Shown here one piece after another: positions 1-7,173 of a stretch of DNA of 23,675 nucleotides. Within the stretch, counting starts at the first letter, position 1. Every line of letters begins with the position of its first letter. Location: positions 1 to 23,675 of the forward strand of contig JAYWHT010000119.1 of the NCBI GenBank assembly GCA_043777595.1, written 5' to 3'. The position numbers and the translations under genes are program-made. Under the pieces are notes generated by a model. It saw only the letters and a program-made list of their open reading frames with translations, ran no database searches and was not told the origin of the DNA. The DNA comes from JAYVJH01 sp043777595 (GTDB lineage: Bacteria > Bacteroidota > Bacteroidia > Cytophagales > Spirosomataceae).

Positions 1-1
1 T

Positions 2-1495
2 TTTACATTCTTCATTCTACATTCTGGCCACAGCCAAGACAGCCTGCAATACAGCCAAGAAAGCGGCACGCTCCAAAAACAACGATTTATAGACCAATAT
101 GACTATGTATTTATGACCAAAGAACCAACTCGGTGGATGCTCAAAGCCGTGGCCCTACCAATGGGCAATATGGGGCTTGTCAATAACGCTATTTATTTCA
201 CAAAAAATACCCGAGACATTAGCCCGTTATGGCTCAATTTTGAATATAAACTTAGTAAATCGCTTTCGTTGTCGGTTGGTGGGAGTTATTATTCAAACGG
301 CCTTAGTCAAAACGAACGAGAGCAAATTTGGCAAAATTATGACAAATCAATCAAATACAATTTTGTTGGCACAACCGAACTACGCTGGTTTTATGACATG
401 AAACGCCGCATAGCCGAAGGTAAAAGTGCCAATAATTTTTCGGGTAACTACCTGTCTGTCAGAGCCGATAAGGTTTTTGTAACAGCCCAACCCGACTATG
501 AACCAATACTGACATATTTGCAACTGTCGCCTTATAGTGTGTACAATTCCAAAAACACTGATGTTTTCGATACCCGTAATGTGTTCCAGCAGCTTACGAG
601 CCGTGTCAGTGTGTCGTATGGTTTGCAACGGCGATTTTTGCGGCACGGTTTGGTGGACTTAGGGCTGAGTTTAAACCTTAGTCAGTACCGACAATTAGAA
701 CAAAACCTTAGCTTTGCCGATGGAAACACAGTCATTCATACCTACGACCCTGCCAAACTCTCATCAACACCACCTAACATCAGCTCGACTTGGCGAGAAG
801 TTGGCAGCACCAGCGACTGGAATATCTCGACTTATTTGAAACTGGGCGGAGCCATTGGCGACTTCAAAAAAAGTACTCGCCCACCGCTTTGCGATGTTTT
901 TCAATGCAACGAAGACCGTAAAAGTCTCTTGAAAATAGAATGGCCTATTCTCAGAATTGGCAACCGAAACCAAGATATTGCATTTAGTGTTGGCTACGAA
1001 CGCAGAATCAAAAATTCGTACTTTTCGGTCAATACTGAGGCAGGAATCTCGATTAGAAGGCGGGTCAGCAATAATGCAACGGTATTTTATTCAAGTAGAG
1101 GCAATGGCCAAGCCGACTCTCTTTATAGAACATCGTTAAGTAGTGCTTATGGTACTGCTCGTGTTTCTGTTCAGCCTCGTTATTATTTTAGTCATTGGTT
1201 CAATCATGCCAAAACGGTCAATAATTTATCGGGAATGTATGCGGGGCTTTGGACAAGTTATGAGGTTAATCTTTTTCGATTTAAAGATAACCTTGGATCA
1301 AATCCAATTTCTCGTATCGATTACAAAGAGGTGTCAGTAGGTTTTTCGGGAGGTATTCAGCAAAAAATATTCAAAAATGGTTTTATTGATATTGGCGGCT
1401 TACTAATAACAAGACAGACTAATGGTGAATTTCCTAATCTTATCCCCAAAGGCTGGCAGCTACAGCCTTATCTCAATCTGGGTTTTGCTTTTTAA
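2..1495 (+). CDS. Outer-membrane beta-barrel protein, 5' end cut by window edge
   Basis: The frame is open from base 2 to the TAA at 1493-1495, so the Met at 113 is internal and the real start lies before the window. The residues before that Met read like the end of a signal peptide (FFILHSGHSQ followed by DS), which suggests the mature protein begins about 60 bases upstream of 113 and that only a short N-terminal piece is missing. The protein is rich in alternating polar/hydrophobic stretches with Tyr, Phe, Gly and Ser (for example LSLSVGGSYYSNG and YLNLGFAF) and ends in an aromatic residue, the usual look of a bacterial outer-membrane beta barrel. I do not recognise a specific family; no TonB plug or OmpA-like C-terminal domain is visible. 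Substrate and role are unknown. Confidence 0.6.
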   Translation, partial: FTFFILHSGHSQDSLQYSQESGTLQKQRFIDQYDYVFMTKEPTRWMLKAVALPMGNMGLVNNAIYFTKNTRDISPLWLNFEYKLSKSLSLSVGGSYYSNGLSQNEREQIWQNYDKSIKYNFVGTTELRWFYDMKRRIAEGKSANNFSGNYLSVRADKVFVTAQPDYEPILTYLQLSPYSVYNSKNTDVFDTRNVFQQLTSRVSVSYGLQRRFLRHGLVDLGLSLNLSQYRQLEQNLSFADGNTVIHTYDPAKLSSTPPNISSTWREVGSTSDWNISTYLKLGGAIGDFKKSTRPPLCDVFQCNEDRKSLLKIEWPILRIGNRNQDIAFSVGYERRIKNSYFSVNTEAGISIRRRVSNNATVFYSSRGNGQADSLYRTSLSSAYGTARVSVQPRYYFSHWFNHAKTVNNLSGMYAGLWTSYEVNLFRFKDNLGSNPISRIDYKEVSVGFSGGIQQKIFKNGFIDIGGLLITRQTNGEFPNLIPKGWQLQPYLNLGFAF

Positions 1496-1503
1496 TATTT
1501 AGT

Positions 1504-1576
1504 CTCAGTTGCTTAAAAGCAACTGCAATAAATATTGTATTTTAAGATTTATTGCAGTTGGCTTTAGCCAACTGAT
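1504..1576. repeat. REP-like palindrome doublet (BIME-like)
   Basis: Two perfect 9-bp-stem, 2-nt-loop hairpins sit head to tail: CAGTTGCTTAAAAGCAACTG at 1506-1525 and CAGTTGGCTTTAGCCAACTG at 1555-1574. They are joined by a linker whose ends are also complementary: AACTGCAATAAAT at 1521-1533 pairs with ATTTATTGCAGTT at 1547-1559. The element can therefore fold either as two small hairpins on a central stem or as one long hairpin. No T-run follows either hairpin, so it is not a canonical terminator. The layout matches REP/BIME elements mobilised by RAYT (TnpA_REP) transposases; no RAYT gene lies in the window. Confidence 0.7.
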
Positions 1577-1639
1577 AACCTTTCTCAGAAATTATAAGTA
1601 ATATTGTAATCGGAAAAACACAGCCCGATATTATTTATA

Positions 1640-2965
1640 ATGACTTTCGACGACTTTAAACTCAATCGCCAATTACTCAATGCCATCGCCGATGCGGGTT
1701 ATGAGTCGCCTTCGCCTATTCAACAAAAAGCCATACCGCTCATCACCGAGGGCCACGACGTACTGGGCATTGCCCAAACAGGTACAGGCAAAACGGCTGC
1801 TTATCTGTTGCCGATATTGATGAAAATCAAGTTTGCACAAGGCACTGCGCCCCGTGCGCTAATACTGGCTCCTACTCGTGAGTTGATAATGCAAGTCGAT
1901 AAAACTATATCAGAACTCGGCAAATATACTGACCTGCGGCACGTAGCTCTTTATGGAGGTTTGGGTCCCAAAACCCAAATCGAAACCCTACAAAAAGGTG
2001 TTGATATAGTGGTAGCAACCCCAGGCCGATTTATGGATTTGTATTTGCGGGGCGAGATAGCCGTCAAGCAGTTGCAGGTGTTAGTCATGGACGAAGCCGA
2101 CAAGATGATGGACATGGGTTTTATGCCTCAAATCAACCGTATCTTAGAAGTAATACCCCGCAAACGGCAAAATTTACTTTTTTCGGCTACATTTCCACCC
2201 AAAGTAGAGCGGCTTTCTGAAAACTTTTTGGAAGCACCCATCAAAGTTGAGGTAACTCCACAAGCCACAACGGCCTCGCAGGTGGCGCAGATTATTTATG
2301 AAGTCCCCAACTTTAAAACCAAAATAAACCTACTGGAATGTTTGTTTGAAGATACCGAAAAGTACAACCGAGTGATAGTTTTTGTACGCTCAAAAGAAAC
2401 GGCAGATAATATCTATAAATTCCTCAAACGCAAGGTACTGACCGAAGAAAATCTCAAAATTATACACTCAAACAAAGGTCAAAATACCCGTATCAACTCC
2501 ATGGAAGCCTTTAAGGAGGGCAATGTACGGGTGTTGGTAGCGACCGACGTAGCCGCTCGGGGCATAGACGTTACCGAAGTGAGCCACGTCATTAACTTTG
2601 ATGTGCCGCTTATTTACGAAGACTACGTTCATCGAATTGGGCGCACTGGCCGTGCCAACCACGTGGGCAATGCCATGACTTTTGTTACGATTGCAGATGA
2701 ATATCACATTCTCAAAATAGAGGGTATTATCCGAATGACCGTGCCACGGCTGCCGCTACCCGACAATCTCAGAATAGAAGAAACGCCGTTTGAAGAACAA
2801 CAGGATTATCTGCGAGAAATAGACAACCAACGCCGTAAGGAAGACCCTACGTTTTTGGGGGCATTTCACGAAAAGAAAAACAGTGTAGCAAGCCAGCCCA
2901 AAAAAACGCAAAAACAAAAACCAACAAAGGGCGCAGTAAGCCGAAAACGAAAACAATATAAATAG
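1640..2965 (+). CDS. DEAD-box ATP-dependent RNA helicase, RhlE-like
   Basis: This 441-residue protein has all the standard DEAD-box motifs in order: a Q motif near residues 20-30 (SPSPIQQKAIP), motif I AQTGTGKT at 45-52, Ia PTREL near 78-82, Ib TPGR at 127-130, motif II DEAD at 151-154, motif III SAT at 182-184, motif V (ATDVAARGID) at 301-310 and motif VI HRIGRTGR at 331-338. Known members unwind short RNA duplexes using ATP, acting in the cytoplasm in ribosome assembly, RNA decay or cold adaptation. The tail after about residue 400 is lysine/arginine-rich and low in complexity (KKTQKQKPTKG, SRKRKQ), as in many RhlE-type proteins, and probably binds RNA non-specifically. The RhlE rather than CsdA/SrmB assignment rests on general resemblance. 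It starts 65 bases after the REP-like doublet; no clear promoter was found. Confidence 0.93.
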   Translation: MTFDDFKLNRQLLNAIADAGYESPSPIQQKAIPLITEGHDVLGIAQTGTGKTAAYLLPILMKIKFAQGTAPRALILAPTRELIMQVDKTISELGKYTDLRHVALYGGLGPKTQIETLQKGVDIVVATPGRFMDLYLRGEIAVKQLQVLVMDEADKMMDMGFMPQINRILEVIPRKRQNLLFSATFPPKVERLSENFLEAPIKVEVTPQATTASQVAQIIYEVPNFKTKINLLECLFEDTEKYNRVIVFVRSKETADNIYKFLKRKVLTEENLKIIHSNKGQNTRINSMEAFKEGNVRVLVATDVAARGIDVTEVSHVINFDVPLIYEDYVHRIGRTGRANHVGNAMTFVTIADEYHILKIEGIIRMTVPRLPLPDNLRIEETPFEEQQDYLREIDNQRRKEDPTFLGAFHEKKNSVASQPKKTQKQKPTKGAVSRKRKQYK

Positions 2966-3037
2966 TACTGTCGTTTCATACACAATAAACGGAGCAATAT
3001 TTGCGTTTTTATAGGCTTTTGAATGTAACTAAAACAA

Positions 3038-3781
3038 ATGACTCAAAAACTAATAATTGGAATCTTTGTCTTGATTGCAACGGCGGCGCAAGCCCAAACC
3101 ATGCAGTTTACCAGTACTCGTACCGATTCTAACGCCAAAACGGCAAACAAAGTGGCTACCATTAAGGATATTCACTTGATGCCGCTTTTTGGCGAGACCA
3201 ATAAGTCGATGGCTCAAATAGAAATGGAAATTAAGTTTTTGAGTGACTGCGACCGAGACTTTGAAAATCGCACCGAAGCCAGTCGTTTTTTTGCGAGCAG
3301 AGGCTGGGAGTATTTGCAAGAAAGCGAATTGGACACTGCCTGCTATCGGTTCAATTTGGCTTGGCTCTTAGACAACAAAAACGCTGATGCTTATTGGGGT
3401 TTGGGCGTGGTGTGTTACCAAAAAGGCTACCTCACCGATGCCGAACGACTACTCCGAAAAGGCATTGACATCGACTCTGCAAATGTAGGATTACTGGTGG
3501 ACTTGGCCACGGTCGATATGCTGAGTTTTAAAGAAAATAAAGAAAATTGGGAACTACTCGAAGCCGACCAGCTATTGGCCAAAGCCATCATAATAGACAG
3601 CACCAACGGTAATATTTACCTTAAAAAAGCGGTTTTAGAATACCACAAGGGTAATTACGCTGCTTCATGGGCCAACGTTCACAGACTCAGAACGATTGAC
3701 GAAGCACTAATCGACCTTGATTTTGTAAAAGAACTACTCGACTGTAAACCCGACCCAATGGGGTTTTTTCTGAAAAAATAG
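3038..3781 (+). CDS. Exported tetratricopeptide-repeat protein
   Basis: The 247-residue product starts with a clear signal peptide (MTQKLIIGIFVLIATAAQAQ, cut probably after AQA), so it should be periplasmic or secreted. Residues from about 85 onward contain TPR-like helical pairs, such as SRGWEYLQESELDTACYRFN, then ADAYWGLGVVCYQKGYLTDA, and a later copy around IYLKKAVLEYHKGNYAASW. TPR units bind other proteins, but nothing shows the partner. The segment between the signal peptide and the first repeat (about 25-80) is not recognised. It ends with TAG at 3779-3781, only two bases from the end of the converging gene when that gene is read through its frameshift. Confidence 0.75.
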   Translation: MTQKLIIGIFVLIATAAQAQTMQFTSTRTDSNAKTANKVATIKDIHLMPLFGETNKSMAQIEMEIKFLSDCDRDFENRTEASRFFASRGWEYLQESELDTACYRFNLAWLLDNKNADAYWGLGVVCYQKGYLTDAERLLRKGIDIDSANVGLLVDLATVDMLSFKENKENWELLEADQLLAKAIIIDSTNGNIYLKKAVLEYHKGNYAASWANVHRLRTIDEALIDLDFVKELLDCKPDPMGFFLKK

Positions 3782-3783
3782 CG

Positions 3784-4448
3784 TTAAGATGTTAGCTTGA
3801 TTACAATATTTTTGAGAGCCGTTAGTATCTTGAAAATATCAAAAACGTCATCGGTTGTACCATCAAATCCTCTACTAATGCTGTACGTTTTATCTTTTTT
3901 AATACCAAAAAATACCAATCACGTCCCAAAACGTAACAGCCATAAATGGGAGTGTGATTTTCGTTCAGAGCCTGTCCTACCAGCATAGCTGCCAGGACCT
4001 GCCCCGCAGGGTCACCTTTTGATTCTACTTCCTTCTTAAATTCGTTAAAAGCAAAATAGGGCGTTTCGGGATTGCCGTAGCCAGATGCCAATATCTCGTC
4101 AGGCCGCCCCATCAAATCAACTGTTCGTCCTTTTGTATCTATAAATGTACTTTGGAGCGGTCGCTGGGCAAACAAGTTATATCTGTACGGCTCAGTAAAG
4201 TTGATTAAACTAAACATCGGGCCAATAAAGTGCAAACTCAAATCTTGCTCTCGCCAGTGAAACGCATTTAAGTCGAGTAGTTTTTTTAAGTTTGAGCAAG
4301 CTGTTTGTTCGTAGTCAGAAATACTAATTGGTGTTGCCAAACTAAGCCAGTCGTTTAGTGCTGGTAGAGGCCTCACCCAACGCAAGTCAAAGAGTTTATC
4401 TAAGTCAGGCAAATTACATTCAGTAAAGTCCAGAGTTAATTTCTCCAT
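3784..4448 (-). CDS. PD-(D/E)XK-like hypothetical protein with a -1 frameshift or slip site
   Basis: In the uninterrupted frame this gene runs from ATG at 4448 to TAA at 3822-3824 (208 residues). Residues 186-208 (beginning IKRTALVEDL) look unlike a natural C-terminus. Moving to the -1 frame at the AAAAAAG run (Lys184-Lys185) gives 36 more residues with an ordinary helical pattern (TYSISRGFDG, DDVFDIFKILTALKN, ending VIKLTS) and a TAA at 3784-3786, just two bases from the converging TPR gene. The total is then 221 residues. Asp117 in GRPDE, followed by Glu136-Phe-Lys138 in NEFKKE and a downstream Gln150, fits the PD-(D/E)XK nuclease layout. The family seems to be one of the uncharacterised Bacteroidota hypotheticals (recollection, not a search). 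The shift could be a sequencing error, a true mutation or programmed slippage. Confidence 0.65.
3894..3900 (-). other. A AAA AAG slip site inside the PD-(D/E)XK-like gene
   Basis: On the minus strand the codons TTA AAA AAG (Leu183-Lys184-Lys185) place the heptamer A AAA AAG exactly in the X XXY YYZ phase of known -1 frameshift sites such as the one in E. coli dnaX. A -1 slip joins the gene to the better-looking C-terminal frame. One missing A in a run of seven would have the same effect. I see no convincing stimulatory hairpin just downstream and no strong upstream Shine-Dalgarno-like element. Confidence 0.55.
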
Positions 4449-4469
4449 TGTTTTTGTGCGTTTGTTTTA

Positions 4470-4477
4470 CAAAGATA
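4470..4477 (-). promoter_or_regulatory. Candidate -7 box for the PD-(D/E)XK-like gene
   Basis: The minus strand reads TATCTTTG, matching the Bacteroidota -7 consensus TAnnTTTG. It lies 21 bases before the ATG at 4448, a sensible distance for a short leader. No clean TTG -33 element was found at the usual spacing, so only the -7 box is supported. Confidence 0.45.
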
Positions 4478-4495
4478 ACATCTATTTTCTAAAAA

Positions 4496-5383
4496 CTACT
4501 CTCGCTTAAAAACAGGATAACAAACCACAGCCGCCAATATAATGACTGTGCCGAGATAAAATCCTGATGTCATTCGCTCGCTTTCTCCAAAAATCAAAAA
4601 AGCCAATACAATACCATAAACAGGCTCTAAGTTTACGGTTAAATTAAAAGTAAAAGGGCTAATTATCCGTAGCAAGCCCACTCCGGCCGAATACGCATAG
4701 ACAGTGCAGACCCAAGCTAATATCAAAATCCAGCCCCATTCTGTTGGGTTGGGTAGTTGGTTGGGTGTTTCTGGAAAAATCAAAACGTAGCCTATCCAGA
4801 GTAACCCACTACTGACACAGCCGCCGACCATTTCATAAAAAGTGATGAGCATGGGGTCGTGTTTTTGGGCAAATCGGCTATTAGCAATCGTAAAAAGTGC
4901 CGCCAAAAATGCCGAAAACAACGCCCAAGCCAAACCTACGGCACGGTCAATTTCAAATCTAAAAATGACATACAAACCCACAATCACAATCAAGCCCAGC
5001 GATACTTCGAGCAAACTAATTTTTTTGGTGCTAAACAGCGGTGCAAGCAAAGCCGTAAAAAGCGATGTGGTGGCCATGCCAGCCAAACAAACAGAGGCAT
5101 TGGAAGCCCGAGCCGATGCAAAAAAAGCAAACCAATGCAAACCCATCGAGCAGCCCACGAGCAGCAGTTTGAGTATTGTTTTGGTATCTAATTTTTTTAG
5201 TTTTTTGGTCAATATCAAAACCAATGCCAAACCCAAAGCTGCCCACAATGTACGATAAAAAGTAAGAGCGACTGGTAAAATATTTTTGACCAACAGCCCC
5301 AAAATAGCCGTAAATCCCCAAATCAAAACTAAAAAATGCAGATGTAAATAGTCCTTAAAATGAGGTTGTTGTGAATTATTCAT
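4496..5383 (-). CDS. EamA/DMT-family membrane transporter
   Basis: From the Met at 5383 the protein has about 295 residues, the normal size for a two-domain EamA transporter with about ten membrane helices. The first half carries the helix LVLIWGFTAILGLLVKNILP followed by FYRTLWAALGLALVLIL. The second half repeats the layout (VGLAWALFSAFLAALFTI, then a late LEPVYGIVLAFLIFGE segment typical of the family). Members export or import small metabolites, often amino acids or nucleotide-type compounds; the substrate here cannot be told. An in-frame Met at 5410 would add nine residues (MLIYLIFFL), but a candidate -7 box overlaps it, and MNNSQQPHFKDYLHLH is a more usual start, so 5383 is chosen. It is divergent from the GlmM-type gene. 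Confidence 0.88.
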   Translation of the reverse strand: MNNSQQPHFKDYLHLHFLVLIWGFTAILGLLVKNILPVALTFYRTLWAALGLALVLILTKKLKKLDTKTILKLLLVGCSMGLHWFAFFASARASNASVCLAGMATTSLFTALLAPLFSTKKISLLEVSLGLIVIVGLYVIFRFEIDRAVGLAWALFSAFLAALFTIANSRFAQKHDPMLITFYEMVGGCVSSGLLWIGYVLIFPETPNQLPNPTEWGWILILAWVCTVYAYSAGVGLLRIISPFTFNLTVNLEPVYGIVLAFLIFGESERMTSGFYLGTVIILAAVVCYPVFKRE

Positions 5384-5407
5384 CAAAAAAAAGATTAGGT
5401 ATATCAG

Positions 5408-5415
5408 CAAAATTA
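5408..5415 (-). promoter_or_regulatory. Candidate promoter of the EamA transporter gene
   Basis: The minus strand shows TAATTTTG (TAnnTTTG type), with a TTG 23 bases further upstream as a possible -33 element, at the long end of the accepted spacing. Transcription would begin around 5400, which excludes the upstream Met at 5410 and supports translation from 5383. Confidence 0.45.
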
Positions 5416-5483
5416 CTCAAAAAAAACCATTTACCGTTCAATCAACATTCACTCTTTTAGTAGGTCGTACCCCAAAAAATGAC

Positions 5484-5491
5484 TATTTTTG
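5484..5491 (+). promoter_or_regulatory. Candidate -7 box for the GlmM-type gene
   Basis: TATTTTTG fits the Bacteroidota TAnnTTTG -7 consensus and lies 88 bases before the GTG start at 5580. The resulting leader of roughly 80 bases would contain the octamer repeat at 5539-5578. No good -33 TTG was seen. Confidence 0.4.
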
Positions 5492-5538
5492 CCTATTATG
5501 TATTGATAGATATTTTTCAAGAATAATTTTTCAAAAAT

Positions 5539-5578
5539 CTATCACTCTATCATTCTATCACTCAATCACTCAATCAAC
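5539..5578 (+). repeat. Five-copy octanucleotide tandem repeat before the glmM start
   Basis: Five consecutive 8-nt units with exact period: CTATCACT, CTATCATT, CTATCACT, CAATCACT, CAATCAAC. The last unit ends one base before the GTG start codon at 5580, where a ribosome-binding site would normally lie. Such microsatellites can change copy number by slipped-strand pairing; a change here would alter leader length but not the reading frame. Confidence 0.8.
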
Positions 5579-5579
5579 T

Positions 5580-6971
5580 GTGTCTTTAATCAAATCAATA
5601 TCAGGAATCAGGGGTACAATAGGTGGCCGCACAGGCGACTCGCTGACACCACTCGATGTAGTAAAGTTTGCATCGGCTTATGGTACTTGGCTCAAACGCA
5701 ACAATGCCGAAAGTACAACGATTGTCATAGGCCGTGATGCTCGCCTGTCGGGCGAAATGGTATCAAAACTTGTGGCCGCTACATTACAAGGGCTGGGCTT
5801 TGATGTCATTGATTTGGGGCTTTCGACTACGCCAACTGTCGAGGTAGCCGTACCTATTGAAGCCGCCGCTGGAGGAATTATATTGACGGCCAGCCATAAC
5901 CCTGTGCAATGGAACGCACTAAAATTATTGAACTCAGACGGTGAGTTTATATCTGCACAAGATGGTGAAGAAGTATTAGCGATAGCCGAAAACGAAGATT
6001 TTGACTTTGTAGATGTCCGAAAATTGGGTACTTACACCCAAAACGATACTTATCTGCAAAAACATATCGATATGGTATTGGCACTGCCGTTGGTCGATGT
6101 ACCGAGTATCACCAAGCGCAACTTTAAGATAGCAGTCGATGCTGTCAATTCGACAGGTGGAATCGTTGTGCCGATGCTGTTGGAAGCGTTGGGAGTAAAA
6201 AAAGAAAATATCACACTCGTACACTGCGACCCAACAGGCGACTTTGCCCATAACCCCGAGCCATTGCCCGAAAATTTGACGGACATTATCAGAGAAATCA
6301 CTCGTGGCGACTATGATTTGGGCGTAGTTGTAGACCCAGATGTGGACAGACTGGCACTAATCTGTGAAGATGGCTCGGCTTTTGGCGAAGAATATACATT
6401 GGTGGCTGTGGCCGATTATGTACTCAAAAACAAAGTTGGCAATACAGTTTCAAATCTGTCATCGACAGGCGCATTGAGAGATATTACCGTCAAGGCGGGA
6501 GGCCAATACAAGGCTTCGGCTGTGGGCGAGGTCAATGTTGTGGAGATGATGAAAGCGACCAATGCCGTGATTGGCGGCGAAGGCAATGGCGGCGTTATTT
6601 ATCCCGAACTACACTATGGCCGTGATTCGCTGGTAGGTATTGCACTGTTTTTGAGCCACTTGGCCAAATTTGGCCGCTCTGTTTCGATGTTGCGTCACGG
6701 CTATCCGAATTATTATATCTCCAAAAATAAAATAGAACTCACGCCCGACATTGACGTAGATGATGTATTGGTGCAGATTCAAAAAAAATACGTCAAACAA
6801 CCAATCAATACCATTGATGGTGTAAAAATCGAATTTGACAAAGAATGGGTGCATCTCCGCAAGTCAAACACCGAGCCAATTATTCGTATTTATTCAGAAT
6901 CAGAGTCAGAGGCAACTGCCGAGCATTTGGCTCAAAAGATAATTTCTGACATTAAGGAAATTATTAGTTAA
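5580..6971 (+). CDS. glmM: Phosphoglucosamine mutase-type phosphohexomutase (GlmM-like)
   Basis: This 463-residue protein belongs to the alpha-D-phosphohexomutase family. The phosphoserine loop TASHNP places the catalytic Ser at 105, the Mg-binding loop DPDVDR is at 252-257, the sugar-recognition loop GEGNGG is at 333-338, and the phosphate-binding RKSNTEPIIRIYSES is near 427-441. The N-terminus SGIRGTIGG is typical of the family. GlmM converts glucosamine-6-phosphate to glucosamine-1-phosphate on the way to UDP-GlcNAc for peptidoglycan and lipid A, in the cytoplasm. Phosphomannomutase or phosphoglucomutase activity cannot be excluded from motifs alone; the overall look favours the GlmM type common in Bacteroidota. 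Translation starts at GTG (5580); I found no in-frame ATG upstream that would fit better, and MSLIKSISGIRG is the expected N-terminus. Confidence 0.88.
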   Translation: MSLIKSISGIRGTIGGRTGDSLTPLDVVKFASAYGTWLKRNNAESTTIVIGRDARLSGEMVSKLVAATLQGLGFDVIDLGLSTTPTVEVAVPIEAAAGGIILTASHNPVQWNALKLLNSDGEFISAQDGEEVLAIAENEDFDFVDVRKLGTYTQNDTYLQKHIDMVLALPLVDVPSITKRNFKIAVDAVNSTGGIVVPMLLEALGVKKENITLVHCDPTGDFAHNPEPLPENLTDIIREITRGDYDLGVVVDPDVDRLALICEDGSAFGEEYTLVAVADYVLKNKVGNTVSNLSSTGALRDITVKAGGQYKASAVGEVNVVEMMKATNAVIGGEGNGGVIYPELHYGRDSLVGIALFLSHLAKFGRSVSMLRHGYPNYYISKNKIELTPDIDVDDVLVQIQKKYVKQPINTIDGVKIEFDKEWVHLRKSNTEPIIRIYSESESEATAEHLAQKIISDIKEIIS

Positions 6972-6991
6972 AAAAAAAAAATTTTATAAAA

Positions 6992-7171
6992 ATGAAATTA
7001 GAAAATATTGTTTGGCGAGAAGGTAACTACTATGTAGCAAAATGTTTGAACGTAGAAGTATCGAGTTTTGGCGAGTCCAAAGCAGAAGCCTTGTCAAATT
7101 TAGACGAAGCACTGGAGCTATATTTTGAAGATAATACGGCAAAAATTCTAAAAATAGACCAATACAGCTAA
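6992..7171 (+). CDS. Small HicB-like antitoxin-fold protein
   Basis: A 59-residue reading frame (ATG 6992, TAA 7169-7171) sits between the mutase and sbcD. Its sequence (IVWREGNYYVAKCLNVEV, then SKAEALSNLDEALELYFED) matches the short partial-RNase-H-fold HicB-like family: the WREGNYYVA strand, a VEVSSFGE turn, and the EAL-xNL-xEALELY helix. Typical HicB antitoxins carry an additional DNA-binding domain and pair with a HicA mRNA interferase; neither is present here, so this is a solitary short form of unknown role. It ends two bases before the sbcD start and begins 20 bases after glmM, so all three are probably cotranscribed. A run of 12 A residues (6970-6981) spans the stop of the upstream gene and the spacer. 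Confidence 0.75.
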   Translation: MKLENIVWREGNYYVAKCLNVEVSSFGESKAEALSNLDEALELYFEDNTAKILKIDQYS

Positions 7172-7173
7172 TA

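Noticed and set aside
1506..1574. Hairpins at 1506 and 1555 as terminators of the beta-barrel gene
   Set aside because: Neither hairpin is followed by a T-run on the plus strand; the paired arrangement fits a REP-like element better.
2985..3020. Possible terminator after the helicase gene (AAACG ... CGTTT followed by T-run)
   Set aside because: The stem is only about five pairs with a long loop; too weak to call.
3797..3988. Plus-strand frame of 63 codons at the convergent junction
   Set aside because: It overlaps the PD-(D/E)XK-like gene antisense, has no leader signals and no recognisable sequence.
5383..5410. Upstream Met at 5410 as the start of the EamA transporter
   Set aside because: A TAnnTTTG box overlaps it, and the extra residues are atypical; 5383 gives the usual N-terminus.
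6970..6981. Run of 12 A residues as a phase-variable tract
   Set aside because: It sits after the glmM stop in a spacer, so length changes do not alter any reading frame; an expression effect is possible but unsupported.
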